Shown piece after piece: positions 8,221-16,193 of a stretch of 64,000 bases of DNA. Position 1 is the first letter of the stretch. Every line of letters begins with the position of its first letter. Source of the stretch: GCA-2698665 sp047611265. Lineage in GTDB: Bacteria; Pseudomonadota; Gammaproteobacteria; GCA-002705445; GCA-002716945. Under the pieces are notes generated by a model. It searched no databases. It was not told the DNA's origin and saw nothing but the letters and a program-made list of their open reading frames with translations. Location of the stretch: contig JBLFWM010000004.1 in NCBI GenBank assembly GCA_047611265.1, forward strand, positions 1 to 64,000. The letters are read 5' to 3'. The position numbers and the translations under genes are program-made.

Positions 8221-9105
8221 CTAACTTACCCTATCTATTACATTATAAATAAATATATTAAACAGATTTTCAGGATTCCTGAAAGCTGTTGTTTTTATAG
8301 TAGCACTGTCTGCTAGTTTTTTGCAATACACTTTAACTTCCTCAGGAGCCTTATATTTCATAATACTTCCTTTATTTTTCTTGAGGTCTTTTTGTGTTTT
8401 TTTACCCATAATACTTTTTTGACCTTCATAATCTAATAGGTCATCTGTTGCCTGAAATATTAAACCAAAATTTTTTCCATATTTTCGATACTCCTTTTCT
8501 CTTATCAAGGTATTTTTACCAGATAATATTAATGGTGATAGCATGCAGAATTCAAAAAGTTTTGCTGTTTTCAAATCATGCATCATTATGACTTCTTTTT
8601 CAGACACAGTTTTTTTTTCATAAAGCAAGTCTAGCGACTGCCCTCCCGCAAGACCACTTGATCCAGACATTTTAGCCAGATTAGTTATCAACCCTAATCT
8701 GATTTTAGAATTAATATGGGTTTTAGAATCTGCCAGTAACTCAAAAGCAAGCGTTAAAAGGCTATTCCCTGCTAGTATTGCAACAGCTTCCCCAAACTTT
8801 TTATGCGTAGTTGGTTTACCTCTTCTAAGATCATCGTTATCCATTCCTGGTAGATCATCATGAATTAATGAATATGCATGCACAAACTCTACAGCAAGCG
8901 CTAATCTCATATAATTCGATTTTTTTATTTTTAATAGTTTAGATAATTCTATCACCAAGAAAGGTCTTACTCTTTTGCCACCATTAACTACTCCGTAATT
9001 CATGGCATCCCATAAAGTAGTCCCATCTTTTTTTGAAAATAAAAACTTTTTTGCGTAATTATTGAAGTCTGTTGTAGTCTTTTTTAATTGTACTTTTAAG
9101 CTCAT
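8221..9105 (-). CDS. ispA: Farnesyl diphosphate synthase / polyprenyl synthetase
   Basis: A 294-residue trans-prenyltransferase that condenses isopentenyl diphosphate with allylic diphosphates to make the C15 precursor for quinone and cell-wall lipid carriers. Visible motifs are GGKRVRP (about 42-48), the first Asp-rich motif DDLPGMDNDD (about 83-92) and the second, DDLLDYEG. The four-residue spacing inside the first motif is typical of bacterial farnesyl diphosphate synthases. Length matches the family. Confidence 0.93.
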   Translation of the reverse strand: MSLKVQLKKTTTDFNNYAKKFLFSKKDGTTLWDAMNYGVVNGGKRVRPFLVIELSKLLKIKKSNYMRLALAVEFVHAYSLIHDDLPGMDNDDLRRGKPTTHKKFGEAVAILAGNSLLTLAFELLADSKTHINSKIRLGLITNLAKMSGSSGLAGGQSLDLLYEKKTVSEKEVIMMHDLKTAKLFEFCMLSPLILSGKNTLIREKEYRKYGKNFGLIFQATDDLLDYEGQKSIMGKKTQKDLKKNKGSIMKYKAPEEVKVYCKKLADSATIKTTAFRNPENLFNIFIYNVIDRVS

Positions 9106-9192
9106 ATGTAAATTAGTATTTGTTGATATAACGATATAGATTTTAACACATATTAATTTACTAATTATAAAAATTTAGGATATGATTGTTTA

Positions 9193-9423
9193 ATGTCGGA
9201 AAGAAAACTTATAGATGCAAGAGGGGCTGCATGCCCTGGACCAATGATGGAACTTATAGCAATGTTAAAGCTCATTGAAATAGGTGATGAAATTGAATTA
9301 CTATCTAATGATCCTGGTACTGCATCAGATGTGCCAACCTGGTGTCAAAAAGTTGGCCATACATTAATAAGTAAGACTAAAGAAGAAGACCACTGGGCTT
9401 TAGTGGTGAGTCGCGCAAAATAA
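9193..9423 (+). CDS. TusA-family sulfurtransferase
   Basis: A 76-residue protein carrying the TusA core motif CPGP (Cys14), which accepts and relays persulfide sulfur. The variant ACPGPMMEL and the location directly before an SQR-like flavoprotein and a DUF1641 gene are typical of sulfur-oxidation TusA paralogs. The housekeeping tRNA-thiolation TusA usually has CPxP embedded in CPEPVMM-like sequence. Probably the first gene of a three-gene operon (25 bp gap to the next). Confidence 0.88.
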   Translation: MSERKLIDARGAACPGPMMELIAMLKLIEIGDEIELLSNDPGTASDVPTWCQKVGHTLISKTKEEDHWALVVSRAK

Positions 9424-9448
9424 AATTAATCTATAGGGGTATAGGGGT

Positions 9449-10588
9449 ATGAAAAGAATATTGGTAATTGGCGGCGGCATGGCTGGCTCAATTGTAGCAA
9501 ACGGTCTTGCAAGAAAACTTAATACAGAATTAAATAATGGTACTACTGAAATAACTGTTATATCAGCAACAGACAAACATCTTTATCAACCAGGACTATT
9601 ATATTTAACTTTTGGGCGTGTGACTGAAAGTGAATTAATTAGAGACCAAAGAAGTATACTAGACAAACGTATAAAATTTCATGTTGATCCGGCAACTAAA
9701 ATTGATGCGGATGCTAAAAAAGTTACCACACAATCTGGGAAAACTCATGAATGTGATTATATGGTAATTGCTACTGGTTCTAGATTAGTTCCAGAAACTG
9801 TACCAGGGTTGGCAGAAGGAGCTCATAACTTCTATTCTGTAGAAGGTGCTAAGAAACTTAGAGATACATTAAAAGCATTTAAAGGTGGGAAAGTGGTCGT
9901 GAATGTTAATGCGCCACACAAATGCCCAGTAGCTCCAATAGAAATTACATGTATGTTGCATGATTTCTTAGGCGAACAAGGAGTTCTAGATAAATCAGAA
10001 ATTATGTACACATATCCAGTGGGAAGAGTACATGCTATGCAACCAGTAGCAGATTGGGCTGCTCCAGAGTTTGAAAAGTTAGGTATAAAAAGCGAGACAC
10101 TCTTTAATACTAAAGAAGTTGATCCAGTCAAAAAAACAATTACATCGGAAGAAGGCGTTACATTAAACTATGACCTTCTAATAACTATACCTCCTCATAA
10201 AGGACAACAAGTGGTTGAGGATTCAATAGAGGGAGCGGCTGGTGGCTGGGCTCCAACTGATAAGAAAAAATTATATCTTGAAGGAAAAACAGATGTATTT
10301 ATTTGTGGCGATACTACAAATATTCCAATATCAAAAGCTGGATCAACAGCACATTTTGAAGCGGATACAATTGTTGATAATATAAGCTCACTAATTAAAG
10401 AAGGTACAATGGCTAGAGACTATGACGGTAAAGTGTTTTGCTTCATAGAAACAGGTAAAGAAGAGGGTTCGTATGTTTGGTTTAATTATACTACACCGCC
10501 GGCACCTGGTCTTCCAACCAAAGCTGTTCATAGATTTAAATTAGCGTATAACAAGATGTACTGGTTATCTGCTAAAGGAATGTTATAG
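9449..10588 (+). CDS. Sulfide:quinone oxidoreductase-like FAD/NAD(P)-binding protein
   Basis: A 379-residue flavoprotein of the SQR/FCSD family. It has an N-terminal dinucleotide-binding GGGMAG (about 8-13) and a second nucleotide signature (VIATGSRL). HKCPVAP (Cys159) is the region that in SQR holds a redox-active Cys, and a C-terminal 'FICGDTTNIPISKAG' forms the FAD fold. Cys102, Cys168 and a Cys near 331 could form the second redox partner. The likely reaction is sulfide or persulfide oxidation with electron transfer to quinone. The start is preceded by a duplicated AGGGGTAT element acting as ribosome-binding site. A DUF1641 gene follows 9 bp later. Confidence 0.82.
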   Translation: MKRILVIGGGMAGSIVANGLARKLNTELNNGTTEITVISATDKHLYQPGLLYLTFGRVTESELIRDQRSILDKRIKFHVDPATKIDADAKKVTTQSGKTHECDYMVIATGSRLVPETVPGLAEGAHNFYSVEGAKKLRDTLKAFKGGKVVVNVNAPHKCPVAPIEITCMLHDFLGEQGVLDKSEIMYTYPVGRVHAMQPVADWAAPEFEKLGIKSETLFNTKEVDPVKKTITSEEGVTLNYDLLITIPPHKGQQVVEDSIEGAAGGWAPTDKKKLYLEGKTDVFICGDTTNIPISKAGSTAHFEADTIVDNISSLIKEGTMARDYDGKVFCFIETGKEEGSYVWFNYTTPPAPGLPTKAVHRFKLAYNKMYWLSAKGML

Positions 10589-10597
10589 GGGAACAAT

Positions 10598-10951
10598 ATG
10601 GAAAATATGAAAGGGGTATCAGAAATAGAAAGGTTTATGCAAGCAGGTTCTGACGCATTAACAGATAATATTACTGAAAGACTAGCAACTACGGCAGCGA
10701 ATGGGCTAGAAGCTGTTGACAAACTTAATGATCCAGATATTAGAGAAGGTGTAATTAAATTATTAGACTTAATCGGAAATCTGAATCGTTCTGGAGCAAT
10801 AGATGAGCTTGGTAAAGTAGCAGAAATGACCGCGAAGCAAGAATGCAAAGGCGGTATTTTTTCTACAATTTCTATGCTTGGGAAACCAGAAACACAAAGA
10901 AGTTTACAATTTTTACTAAATGCTTGCGCTTGCTTACAAAAATGTAAATAA
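10598..10951 (+). CDS. DUF1641 family protein
   Basis: A 117-residue acidic, helical protein. DUF1641 members are regularly encoded beside SQR-like flavoproteins and TusA paralogs in sulfur oxidisers, and may be an accessory or regulatory subunit; their activity is unknown. The C-terminus holds a Cys cluster (NACACLQKCK). A GGGGA ribosome-binding site precedes the chosen ATG, 9 bp after the flavoprotein stop. A strong terminator closes the operon. Confidence 0.8.
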   Translation: MENMKGVSEIERFMQAGSDALTDNITERLATTAANGLEAVDKLNDPDIREGVIKLLDLIGNLNRSGAIDELGKVAEMTAKQECKGGIFSTISMLGKPETQRSLQFLLNACACLQKCK

Positions 10952-10970
10952 ATAATTTCTTACTGATACT

Positions 10971-11009
10971 AATAAACCATATCTTTAATAAGATATGGTT
11001 TATTTTTTT
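10971..11009 (+). terminator. Rho-independent terminator of the sulfur cluster
   Basis: Perfect stem AATAAACCATATCTT / AAGATATGGTTTATT with a four-base loop followed by a T run. It closes the tusA-SQR-DUF1641 operon and isolates it from thiS. Confidence 0.9.
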
Positions 11010-11044
11010 GTCTTATAATCTTATGATTCTCTATGGTTAGATAA

Positions 11045-11073
11045 TTGCTTATCAAGCTAAAGAGCATTATATT
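11045..11073 (+). promoter_or_regulatory. Sigma-70-like promoter of thiS-thiG
   Basis: TTGCTT and TATATT hexamers separated by 17 bp. The -10 box ends 8 bases before the thiS ATG, so a transcript would be leaderless or nearly so. No TPP riboswitch (THI box) is seen between the terminator and thiS. Pattern match only. Confidence 0.4.
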
Positions 11074-11081
11074 AGTTAAAT

Positions 11082-11282
11082 ATGAAAATAACTGTTAATC
11101 AAAAATTATTAGTGTTTGATGATAAAATAAGCTTAGAAGGCTTACTAGAAAATCTTGCTGTAACAAAAAAATATATGGCAGTAGAAATAAATGGAATAAT
11201 CATACCAAAATCAGAATACACAAAATATCAACTTAAAGATGGTGATATGGTTGAAGTTATTAATGCCGTGGGTGGTGGTTAA
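11082..11282 (+). CDS. thiS: Sulfur carrier protein ThiS
   Basis: A 66-residue ubiquitin-fold sulfur carrier for the thiazole moiety of thiamine. It ends in the required C-terminal Gly-Gly (NAVGGG), which is adenylated and converted to thiocarboxylate. thiG follows after a 3-bp gap, the usual pairing. Confidence 0.92.
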   Translation: MKITVNQKLLVFDDKISLEGLLENLAVTKKYMAVEINGIIIPKSEYTKYQLKDGDMVEVINAVGGG

Positions 11283-11285
11283 AAA

Positions 11286-12071
11286 TTGAATAAATTTATC
11301 ATAAATAACCAAACATATAGTTCAAGATTAATAGTTGGAACTGGTAAATATAAAAGTTTTGATGAAACTAAGCTAGCCATAGAAGCAAGTGGCGCAGAAA
11401 TGGTTACAGTTGCAATAAGGAGAATGAATCTAGGGCAAAGTAAAGATAGCCCAAACCTTCTAGAATTTATAGATCCTAAGAAATATACTATTTTACCCAA
11501 TACAGCTGGATGTTATAACGCAAAAGACGCAGTACGTACATGTAATATTGCTGCAGAGATATTAAATGGAGAAAAGCTTGTCAAACTAGAGGTTCTGGGT
11601 GATGAAAAAACATTGTATCCAAACTCAATAGAAACACTAAAGGCTGCAGAAATATTGGTCAAAGATGGATTCAAGGTAATGGTTTATACAACTGATGACC
11701 CTCTTATAGCTAAAGAGTTAGAAAACATTGGCTGTATTTCAGTTATGCCACTAGCTTCACCGATTGGCAGTGGTCTTGGATTACAAAATAAATATAATAT
11801 ATTGTCAATTGTAGAAAATGCAAATGTCCCGATAATAGTAGATGCAGGCGTAGGAACTGCTTCTGATGCTAGCATTATTATGGAACTGGGTTGTGATGGA
11901 GTTTTAATGAATACTGCAATAGCATGTGCAAAAGATCCAATACTTATGGCTAGTGCAATGAAAAAATCTGTAGAAGCAGGATACGAAGCATTCAAAGCTG
12001 GTAGAATCCCCAAGAAAAGATATGCTAGTGCGTCATCACCGGTTGAGGATAATATTTGCAATGATGAATGA
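11286..12071 (+). CDS. thiG: Thiazole synthase ThiG
   Basis: A 261-residue TIM-barrel enzyme forming the thiazole phosphate of thiamine from deoxyxylulose phosphate, dehydroglycine and ThiS thiocarboxylate. Signatures include 'SRLIVGTGKY', 'TVAIRRMN', LPNTAGC, 'VKLEVLGDEKTLYP' and 'MPLASPIGSGLG'. The downstream methyltransferase start overlaps its 3' end by up to 11 bp. It probably starts just after thiS (TTG at 11286 in the given frame); no closer ATG is available. Confidence 0.95.
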   Translation: MNKFIINNQTYSSRLIVGTGKYKSFDETKLAIEASGAEMVTVAIRRMNLGQSKDSPNLLEFIDPKKYTILPNTAGCYNAKDAVRTCNIAAEILNGEKLVKLEVLGDEKTLYPNSIETLKAAEILVKDGFKVMVYTTDDPLIAKELENIGCISVMPLASPIGSGLGLQNKYNILSIVENANVPIIVDAGVGTASDASIIMELGCDGVLMNTAIACAKDPILMASAMKKSVEAGYEAFKAGRIPKKRYASASSPVEDNICNDE

Positions 12072-12690
12072 GTTAAAAAAGCCAAAGTTCTACAGTAATC
12101 ATAGGTATAGACAGGGTCAAAATATAGCACAACCTTCAGAATCTAATGATAATATTAAAGAATTATTATTGAATAATAAATTAAATATTTTAGACATTGG
12201 ATTTGGAACTGGGACTTCGACAAAAAATTTATACTCCAACGACAAGAATAACTATTTCTGCATTGAGTCATATATGCAGGGAATAAATAATCTAAAAAAG
12301 TATGTGAAGCTAAATAAAATAAAAAATATATGCATTTTTTATGGGGACGCAACAAATATCATTAGTGAGATATTGCCAGACGAATCTATTGATGAAATAT
12401 TAATCTTTTTTCCAGATCCATGGCCAAAGACTAAACATCATAAGAGACGGTTAATAAATTCATATACCTTAAATCTATTTTTTAGCAAACTAAAAAAAGA
12501 TGGAGTATTACATTTTGCAACTGACCATATAATTTATGCATATAGCGTTAGATATATGCTTGAAAAATTTACCGGTCAAAAAATATTATTTAATGCTAAT
12601 AGAAGAAGAAGACCTATTACAAATTATGAAAAAAGAGGGTTGAGAAGAAAAAATTTTGTATTTGATTTAATTGTTAAAAAAAGTAATTAA
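12061..12690 (+). CDS. trmB: tRNA (guanine-N7-)-methyltransferase
   Basis: A 209-residue SAM-dependent enzyme making m7G46 in tRNA. Visible are the SAM-binding motif DIGFGTGTST, 'FYGDAT' and the family-specific FPDPWPKTKHHKRRL. The frame is open further upstream, but the ATGATG at 12061/12064 overlapping the thiG end gives a normal N-terminus (MMNELKKPKF). It converges with the SulP gene, overlapping by 4 bp. Confidence 0.93.
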   Translation: MMNELKKPKFYSNHRYRQGQNIAQPSESNDNIKELLLNNKLNILDIGFGTGTSTKNLYSNDKNNYFCIESYMQGINNLKKYVKLNKIKNICIFYGDATNIISEILPDESIDEILIFFPDPWPKTKHHKRRLINSYTLNLFFSKLKKDGVLHFATDHIIYAYSVRYMLEKFTGQKILFNANRRRRPITNYEKRGLRRKNFVFDLIVKKSN

Positions 12691-14024
12691 TCAGCTAGTT
12701 GTTTTTTAAAAAATAAAATATGGATTAAGAATCCAAAAATAATACCAGTCCAAATGTGAGTTGTGATTCCTTCATAAATTTCAATAGATAGCATCGGGAA
12801 TAGCAAGGTACTCCCAAAAGTAATCCACGTAATAACTCCTAGCCTTTTACTTTCAGAATATAATTTACTCATTTCTTTGATTCTAATCAAAGGAATAACA
12901 GCAAAAATAACAATGATTCCAAGGGTTGCCTGCGGCAAACTGAATAGTAGTGGAGTTGCAAATAGCAATGTTATGCCTACAACCAGCATTGTCACAATTG
13001 ATGAAAGGCCGCTATAAGCTCCACTTGCTTCGTTGACTGCTGATCTCGAAAATGAGCCAGAAACTGGAATGCTTCCACTAACACTAGAACTAATATTCGC
13101 TATACCCTGACCTAGAAGTTCTTGGTTAGAGTCAACCGGAGTTGGGTTTTTATATAGCTCTACTCCGTTTGAATCCTTGGGAGGTTTTTTAGAATATAGC
13201 TGCTTAGCTATAGCTATAGCTTCCATAAAACCAACAAATGCAATAATAAGCGTATGTATTATAAGCATTGGTATGGATCCATTGAAAATTTTATAATCAG
13301 GAATTTTAAAATCTGGCAAACCAGGCGGTATATATCCAACAATTGGCCCAGAATAAGATTGTGCTAATGAATAGGATATTGATAAAAGAACTGCAAAAAA
13401 TACAGCTAAATTACTTAATGTCATAAATTTAGTAAATTTATATTTAATTAAGTACATTAAAAATAAAACTAATACTGATAAACCCAGTGACTCAATATTA
13501 ATAGGAGTACTTGCAAGTAGTGCTTCTGGATTAGCTAACTGTCCTAATGATATTTTAGGCATTCCAAAAATCTTGCTTAACTGAGACGCAGATATGATTA
13601 ATGCTGCAGCTGATGTAAATCCTAATAATACATGCTCTGGGATTGTATCAAAAACTTTTCCAGCTTTTAAGAGGGCTAAGGTAATCTGAAATATGCCGAC
13701 CGTGAATGCCAGAATAATAGCATAAAATATATATAATGAACTATCACCTGCAGACAAAGATGTTACCGCAACTGATGTCAAAAGACATACCATTGCAACA
13801 GGTCCTGTAGCAAGATATCTAGATGATCCAAAAAGAGCTGCAATGCCAACTGGTATTAGGGCAGCATATAATCCATAAACTGGAGATACATCTGCTAATG
13901 CTGCATATGCCATTGACTGAGGAATGATAATCATAGCTATTGTTGTGCCAGCAATAACATCTCTTAAAATATAATTTCTAGTGGATAATGATTCAGGTAA
14001 CCATGTGCTGAAATTAAATAACAT
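12687..14024 (-). CDS. SulP family anion permease lacking a STAS domain
   Basis: A 445-residue membrane protein with about 12 hydrophobic segments. SulP signatures near the N-terminus are 'IIIPQSMAYAALADVSPVYGLYA' in part and 'FGSSRYLATGPVA'. 'SVSGSIPVSGSFSRSAVNEASGA' (split here) marks the SLC26 core. It stops right after the last membrane helix, where typical members (about 550 residues) carry a cytoplasmic STAS domain. The substrate may be sulfate, bicarbonate or another anion; the sequence alone does not decide. Confidence 0.85.
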   Translation of the reverse strand: MLFNFSTWLPESLSTRNYILRDVIAGTTIAMIIIPQSMAYAALADVSPVYGLYAALIPVGIAALFGSSRYLATGPVAMVCLLTSVAVTSLSAGDSSLYIFYAIILAFTVGIFQITLALLKAGKVFDTIPEHVLLGFTSAAALIISASQLSKIFGMPKISLGQLANPEALLASTPINIESLGLSVLVLFLMYLIKYKFTKFMTLSNLAVFFAVLLSISYSLAQSYSGPIVGYIPPGLPDFKIPDYKIFNGSIPMLIIHTLIIAFVGFMEAIAIAKQLYSKKPPKDSNGVELYKNPTPVDSNQELLGQGIANISSSVSGSIPVSGSFSRSAVNEASGAYSGLSSIVTMLVVGITLLFATPLLFSLPQATLGIIVIFAVIPLIRIKEMSKLYSESKRLGVITWITFGSTLLFPMLSIEIYEGITTHIWTGIIFGFLIHILFFKKQLAD

Positions 14025-14133
14025 ATTTTTGATATTAATAATGCAATCCTCTGTTCTATATTTCGGCGAAATATATGTTTCAAATAAACTGATTTATATT
14101 ATCATATTAATTAGATACTGTCTTGAGGGGAAT

Positions 14134-15162
14134 ATGGAGTATAGAAAACTAGGCAACACAAATCTTAATGTAAGTCTTATCTGTCTTGGGACGATGAGTT
14201 TTGGTGAACAAAATACTGAAAAAGATGCTCATGAGCAATTAGCATATGCCATAGATCACGGTGTAAACTTTATAGATACAGCGGAAATGTATGCAATTCC
14301 CCCAAAAGAAGAGACTCAAGGTTTAACAGAAAAGTATATAGGCTCTTGGGTTAAGAAAAATTTAAATAGAGATAAATATATAATTGCCACAAAAGTTGCT
14401 GGGCCTGGAATGGAATATATTAGAAATGGTACAAATTTAAGTAAAGAGCATGTCACTAAAGCAATAGAAACATCTTTAAAAAGATTGAACACTGACTATA
14501 TAGATCTTTACCAGGTTCACTGGCCAGAAAGAAAATCAAATTATTTTGGCAGACTAGGTTATACACAATCTGAAGATATTGGTATTTCTATTGAAGAAAC
14601 ATTATCTGCCCTAGAAGATGCTGTTAAAGCAGGAAAAATAAGACATATTGGTGTTTCAAACGAAACTCCATGGGGAGTTCATGAATACATAAGATTATCA
14701 GAAACAAAGTCATTACCAAAAATTCAAACTATTCAGAACCCATATAGTCTTTTAAATAGGACTTATGAAATAGGTTTGGCTGAAATGTCCTACCGTGAAA
14801 ATATTGGTTTACTAGCCTATTCTCCACTTGGATTTGGAGTGTTAACTGGAAAATATTTAAATAACATGCCGAATAAATCAAGGCTAGGGTTATTTGGTGA
14901 ATGGTTTACTAGGTACAGTAACCAAAAATGTCATGATGCAACATCTAAATATTTTGCTGTTGCTAAAAAATATAATATTAGTTTGTGCCAAATGGCATTG
15001 GCATTTGTGAATACAAGACCTTTTATTACTAGTAATATTATTGGTGCTACAACAATAGAACAACTAAAAGAAAATATTGAAAGTGTAAACATAAATTTAA
15101 GTGATGAAATTATTGAAGAGATAAATAGTATTCATGAAGATATCCCCAACCCAGCGCCTTAA
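14134..15162 (+). CDS. Aldo/keto reductase, Tas-like
   Basis: A 342-residue NADPH-dependent aldo/keto reductase. It matches the Tas subgroup: 'MEYRKLGNTNLNVSLICLGT', MSFGEQN, 'FIDTAEMYAIPP', 'ETQGLTEKYIGSW'. The catalytic tetrad positions (Asp/Tyr in DTAEMY, Lys in IATKVAG, His in YQVHWPE) are intact. The start is the ATG with a strong GAGGGG site 5 bases upstream; a longer in-frame opening would overlap the divergent SulP gene. Physiological substrate unknown. Confidence 0.9.
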   Translation: MEYRKLGNTNLNVSLICLGTMSFGEQNTEKDAHEQLAYAIDHGVNFIDTAEMYAIPPKEETQGLTEKYIGSWVKKNLNRDKYIIATKVAGPGMEYIRNGTNLSKEHVTKAIETSLKRLNTDYIDLYQVHWPERKSNYFGRLGYTQSEDIGISIEETLSALEDAVKAGKIRHIGVSNETPWGVHEYIRLSETKSLPKIQTIQNPYSLLNRTYEIGLAEMSYRENIGLLAYSPLGFGVLTGKYLNNMPNKSRLGLFGEWFTRYSNQKCHDATSKYFAVAKKYNISLCQMALAFVNTRPFITSNIIGATTIEQLKENIESVNINLSDEIIEEINSIHEDIPNPAP

Positions 15163-15176
15163 AAATAAATTCTAAT

Positions 15177-15635
15177 TTAGCTCTGACTTTTATTCAGGAA
15201 ATCACTAATCTCTCTCATGTTTGGCATTATAGATATATACTGATCAGCTTCCTCTTTACATTCATCATATATTTTAAATATAGCCTCAGCACTAACGTTA
15301 AATAGATTTGCGATTAACCCTATCGCATTAGTCCTATTATCACCATAAGATTCTTTCCAACGAACACATACAACTAAAATAAGATTAAAGTATTCATCTT
15401 TTTTCTCAAAAGTTACAGAAGAAAGGTCAAGGCTATTCTCTTTCAAGTAAACATTAATATATTCTTGTAATTGGATTGGGAGTACTTTTTTTTCATGATT
15501 ATAATGAGAGTACATTGCTACTAACTCTTTATGTTCGTCTGGTCCAACAGTGCCACATAATATTCTGTCAAGTTCTTGGGTATAGTATTCCCATAAACCA
15601 TTATCTAACCAAGTTATATTTTTTATAGTTGCCAT
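15177..15635 (-). CDS. Conserved hypothetical protein
   Basis: A 152-residue soluble acidic protein with no signal peptide, membrane segment or recognised domain. Features include Trp and Tyr near the N-terminus (WLDNGLWEYYTQEL) and a Cys/Trp pair (VVCVRWKESYGDN). It sits directly downstream of gmhB in the minus-strand glyS-gmhB unit (6-bp gap) and is likely co-transcribed. Function not recognised. Confidence 0.6.
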   Translation of the reverse strand: MATIKNITWLDNGLWEYYTQELDRILCGTVGPDEHKELVAMYSHYNHEKKVLPIQLQEYINVYLKENSLDLSSVTFEKKDEYFNLILVVCVRWKESYGDNRTNAIGLIANLFNVSAEAIFKIYDECKEEADQYISIMPNMREISDFLNKSQS

Positions 15636-15641
15636 CTAGAT

Positions 15642-16193
15642 TTAATTATTCGCATCCTGTTTAATCACATAGTCTACAGCATCGTTCAGATCATTAAACA
15701 TTGGTATGTTATATTTAGAATTATTTTCAATATTTTTGCCATTCCCAGTTCTAAGACCAAGAGGTTTACACTTAGATGCAAGCGATGCATCTATATCTCT
15801 TGGTGAATCACCAATGGAAAAACATTTATCCAAAGAAATATTTAATCTTCCAGCTATTTCACTAAACATCCCAGTTCCTGGTTTTCTATTCACGCATTCA
15901 TCTGTTGGTAAGCTTGGGCAGTAAAGGACTGCTAAAATAGATCCTCCAATTCTGCTTATTTGACTGAGCATCTTAAGATTAATCTCAATAAAATCATTGT
16001 ATGATATGATGCCTCTACCTAAACCAGACTGGTTGCTGATGATAATAATCTGGTATTCATGCTCTGTTAATTTTTTAATTGCATTTAAGCTCTCAGGTAT
16101 CAAATTCCACTCATCTGCAGATTTTATATAATGAGGAGAGTCAATATTTATAACACCATCCCTATCAAGAATTATATATTTTTGATTATTCAC
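15642..16193 (-). CDS. gmhB: D-glycero-beta-D-manno-heptose 1,7-bisphosphate 7-phosphatase
   Basis: A 183-residue HAD-family phosphatase in lipopolysaccharide heptose biosynthesis. The DxD catalytic motif is ILDRDGVIN (Asp at about 9 and 11), followed by IISNQSG. The zinc-loop region is degenerate but retains 'CPSLPTDEC', then NRKPGTGM and GDSPRDIDAS. Its ATG overlaps the glycyl-tRNA synthetase stop by 4 bp. Linkage of gmhB to glycyl-tRNA synthetase genes is common in gammaproteobacteria. Confidence 0.88.
   Translation of the reverse strand: MNNQKYIILDRDGVINIDSPHYIKSADEWNLIPESLNAIKKLTEHEYQIIIISNQSGLGRGIISYNDFIEINLKMLSQISRIGGSILAVLYCPSLPTDECVNRKPGTGMFSEIAGRLNISLDKCFSIGDSPRDIDASLASKCKPLGLRTGNGKNIENNSKYNIPMFNDLNDAVDYVIKQDANN

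Noticed and set aside
10528..10848. 106-codon minus-strand frame opposite the DUF1641 gene
   Set aside because: Antisense shadow of the flavoprotein end and DUF1641 gene, with no ribosome site or domain.
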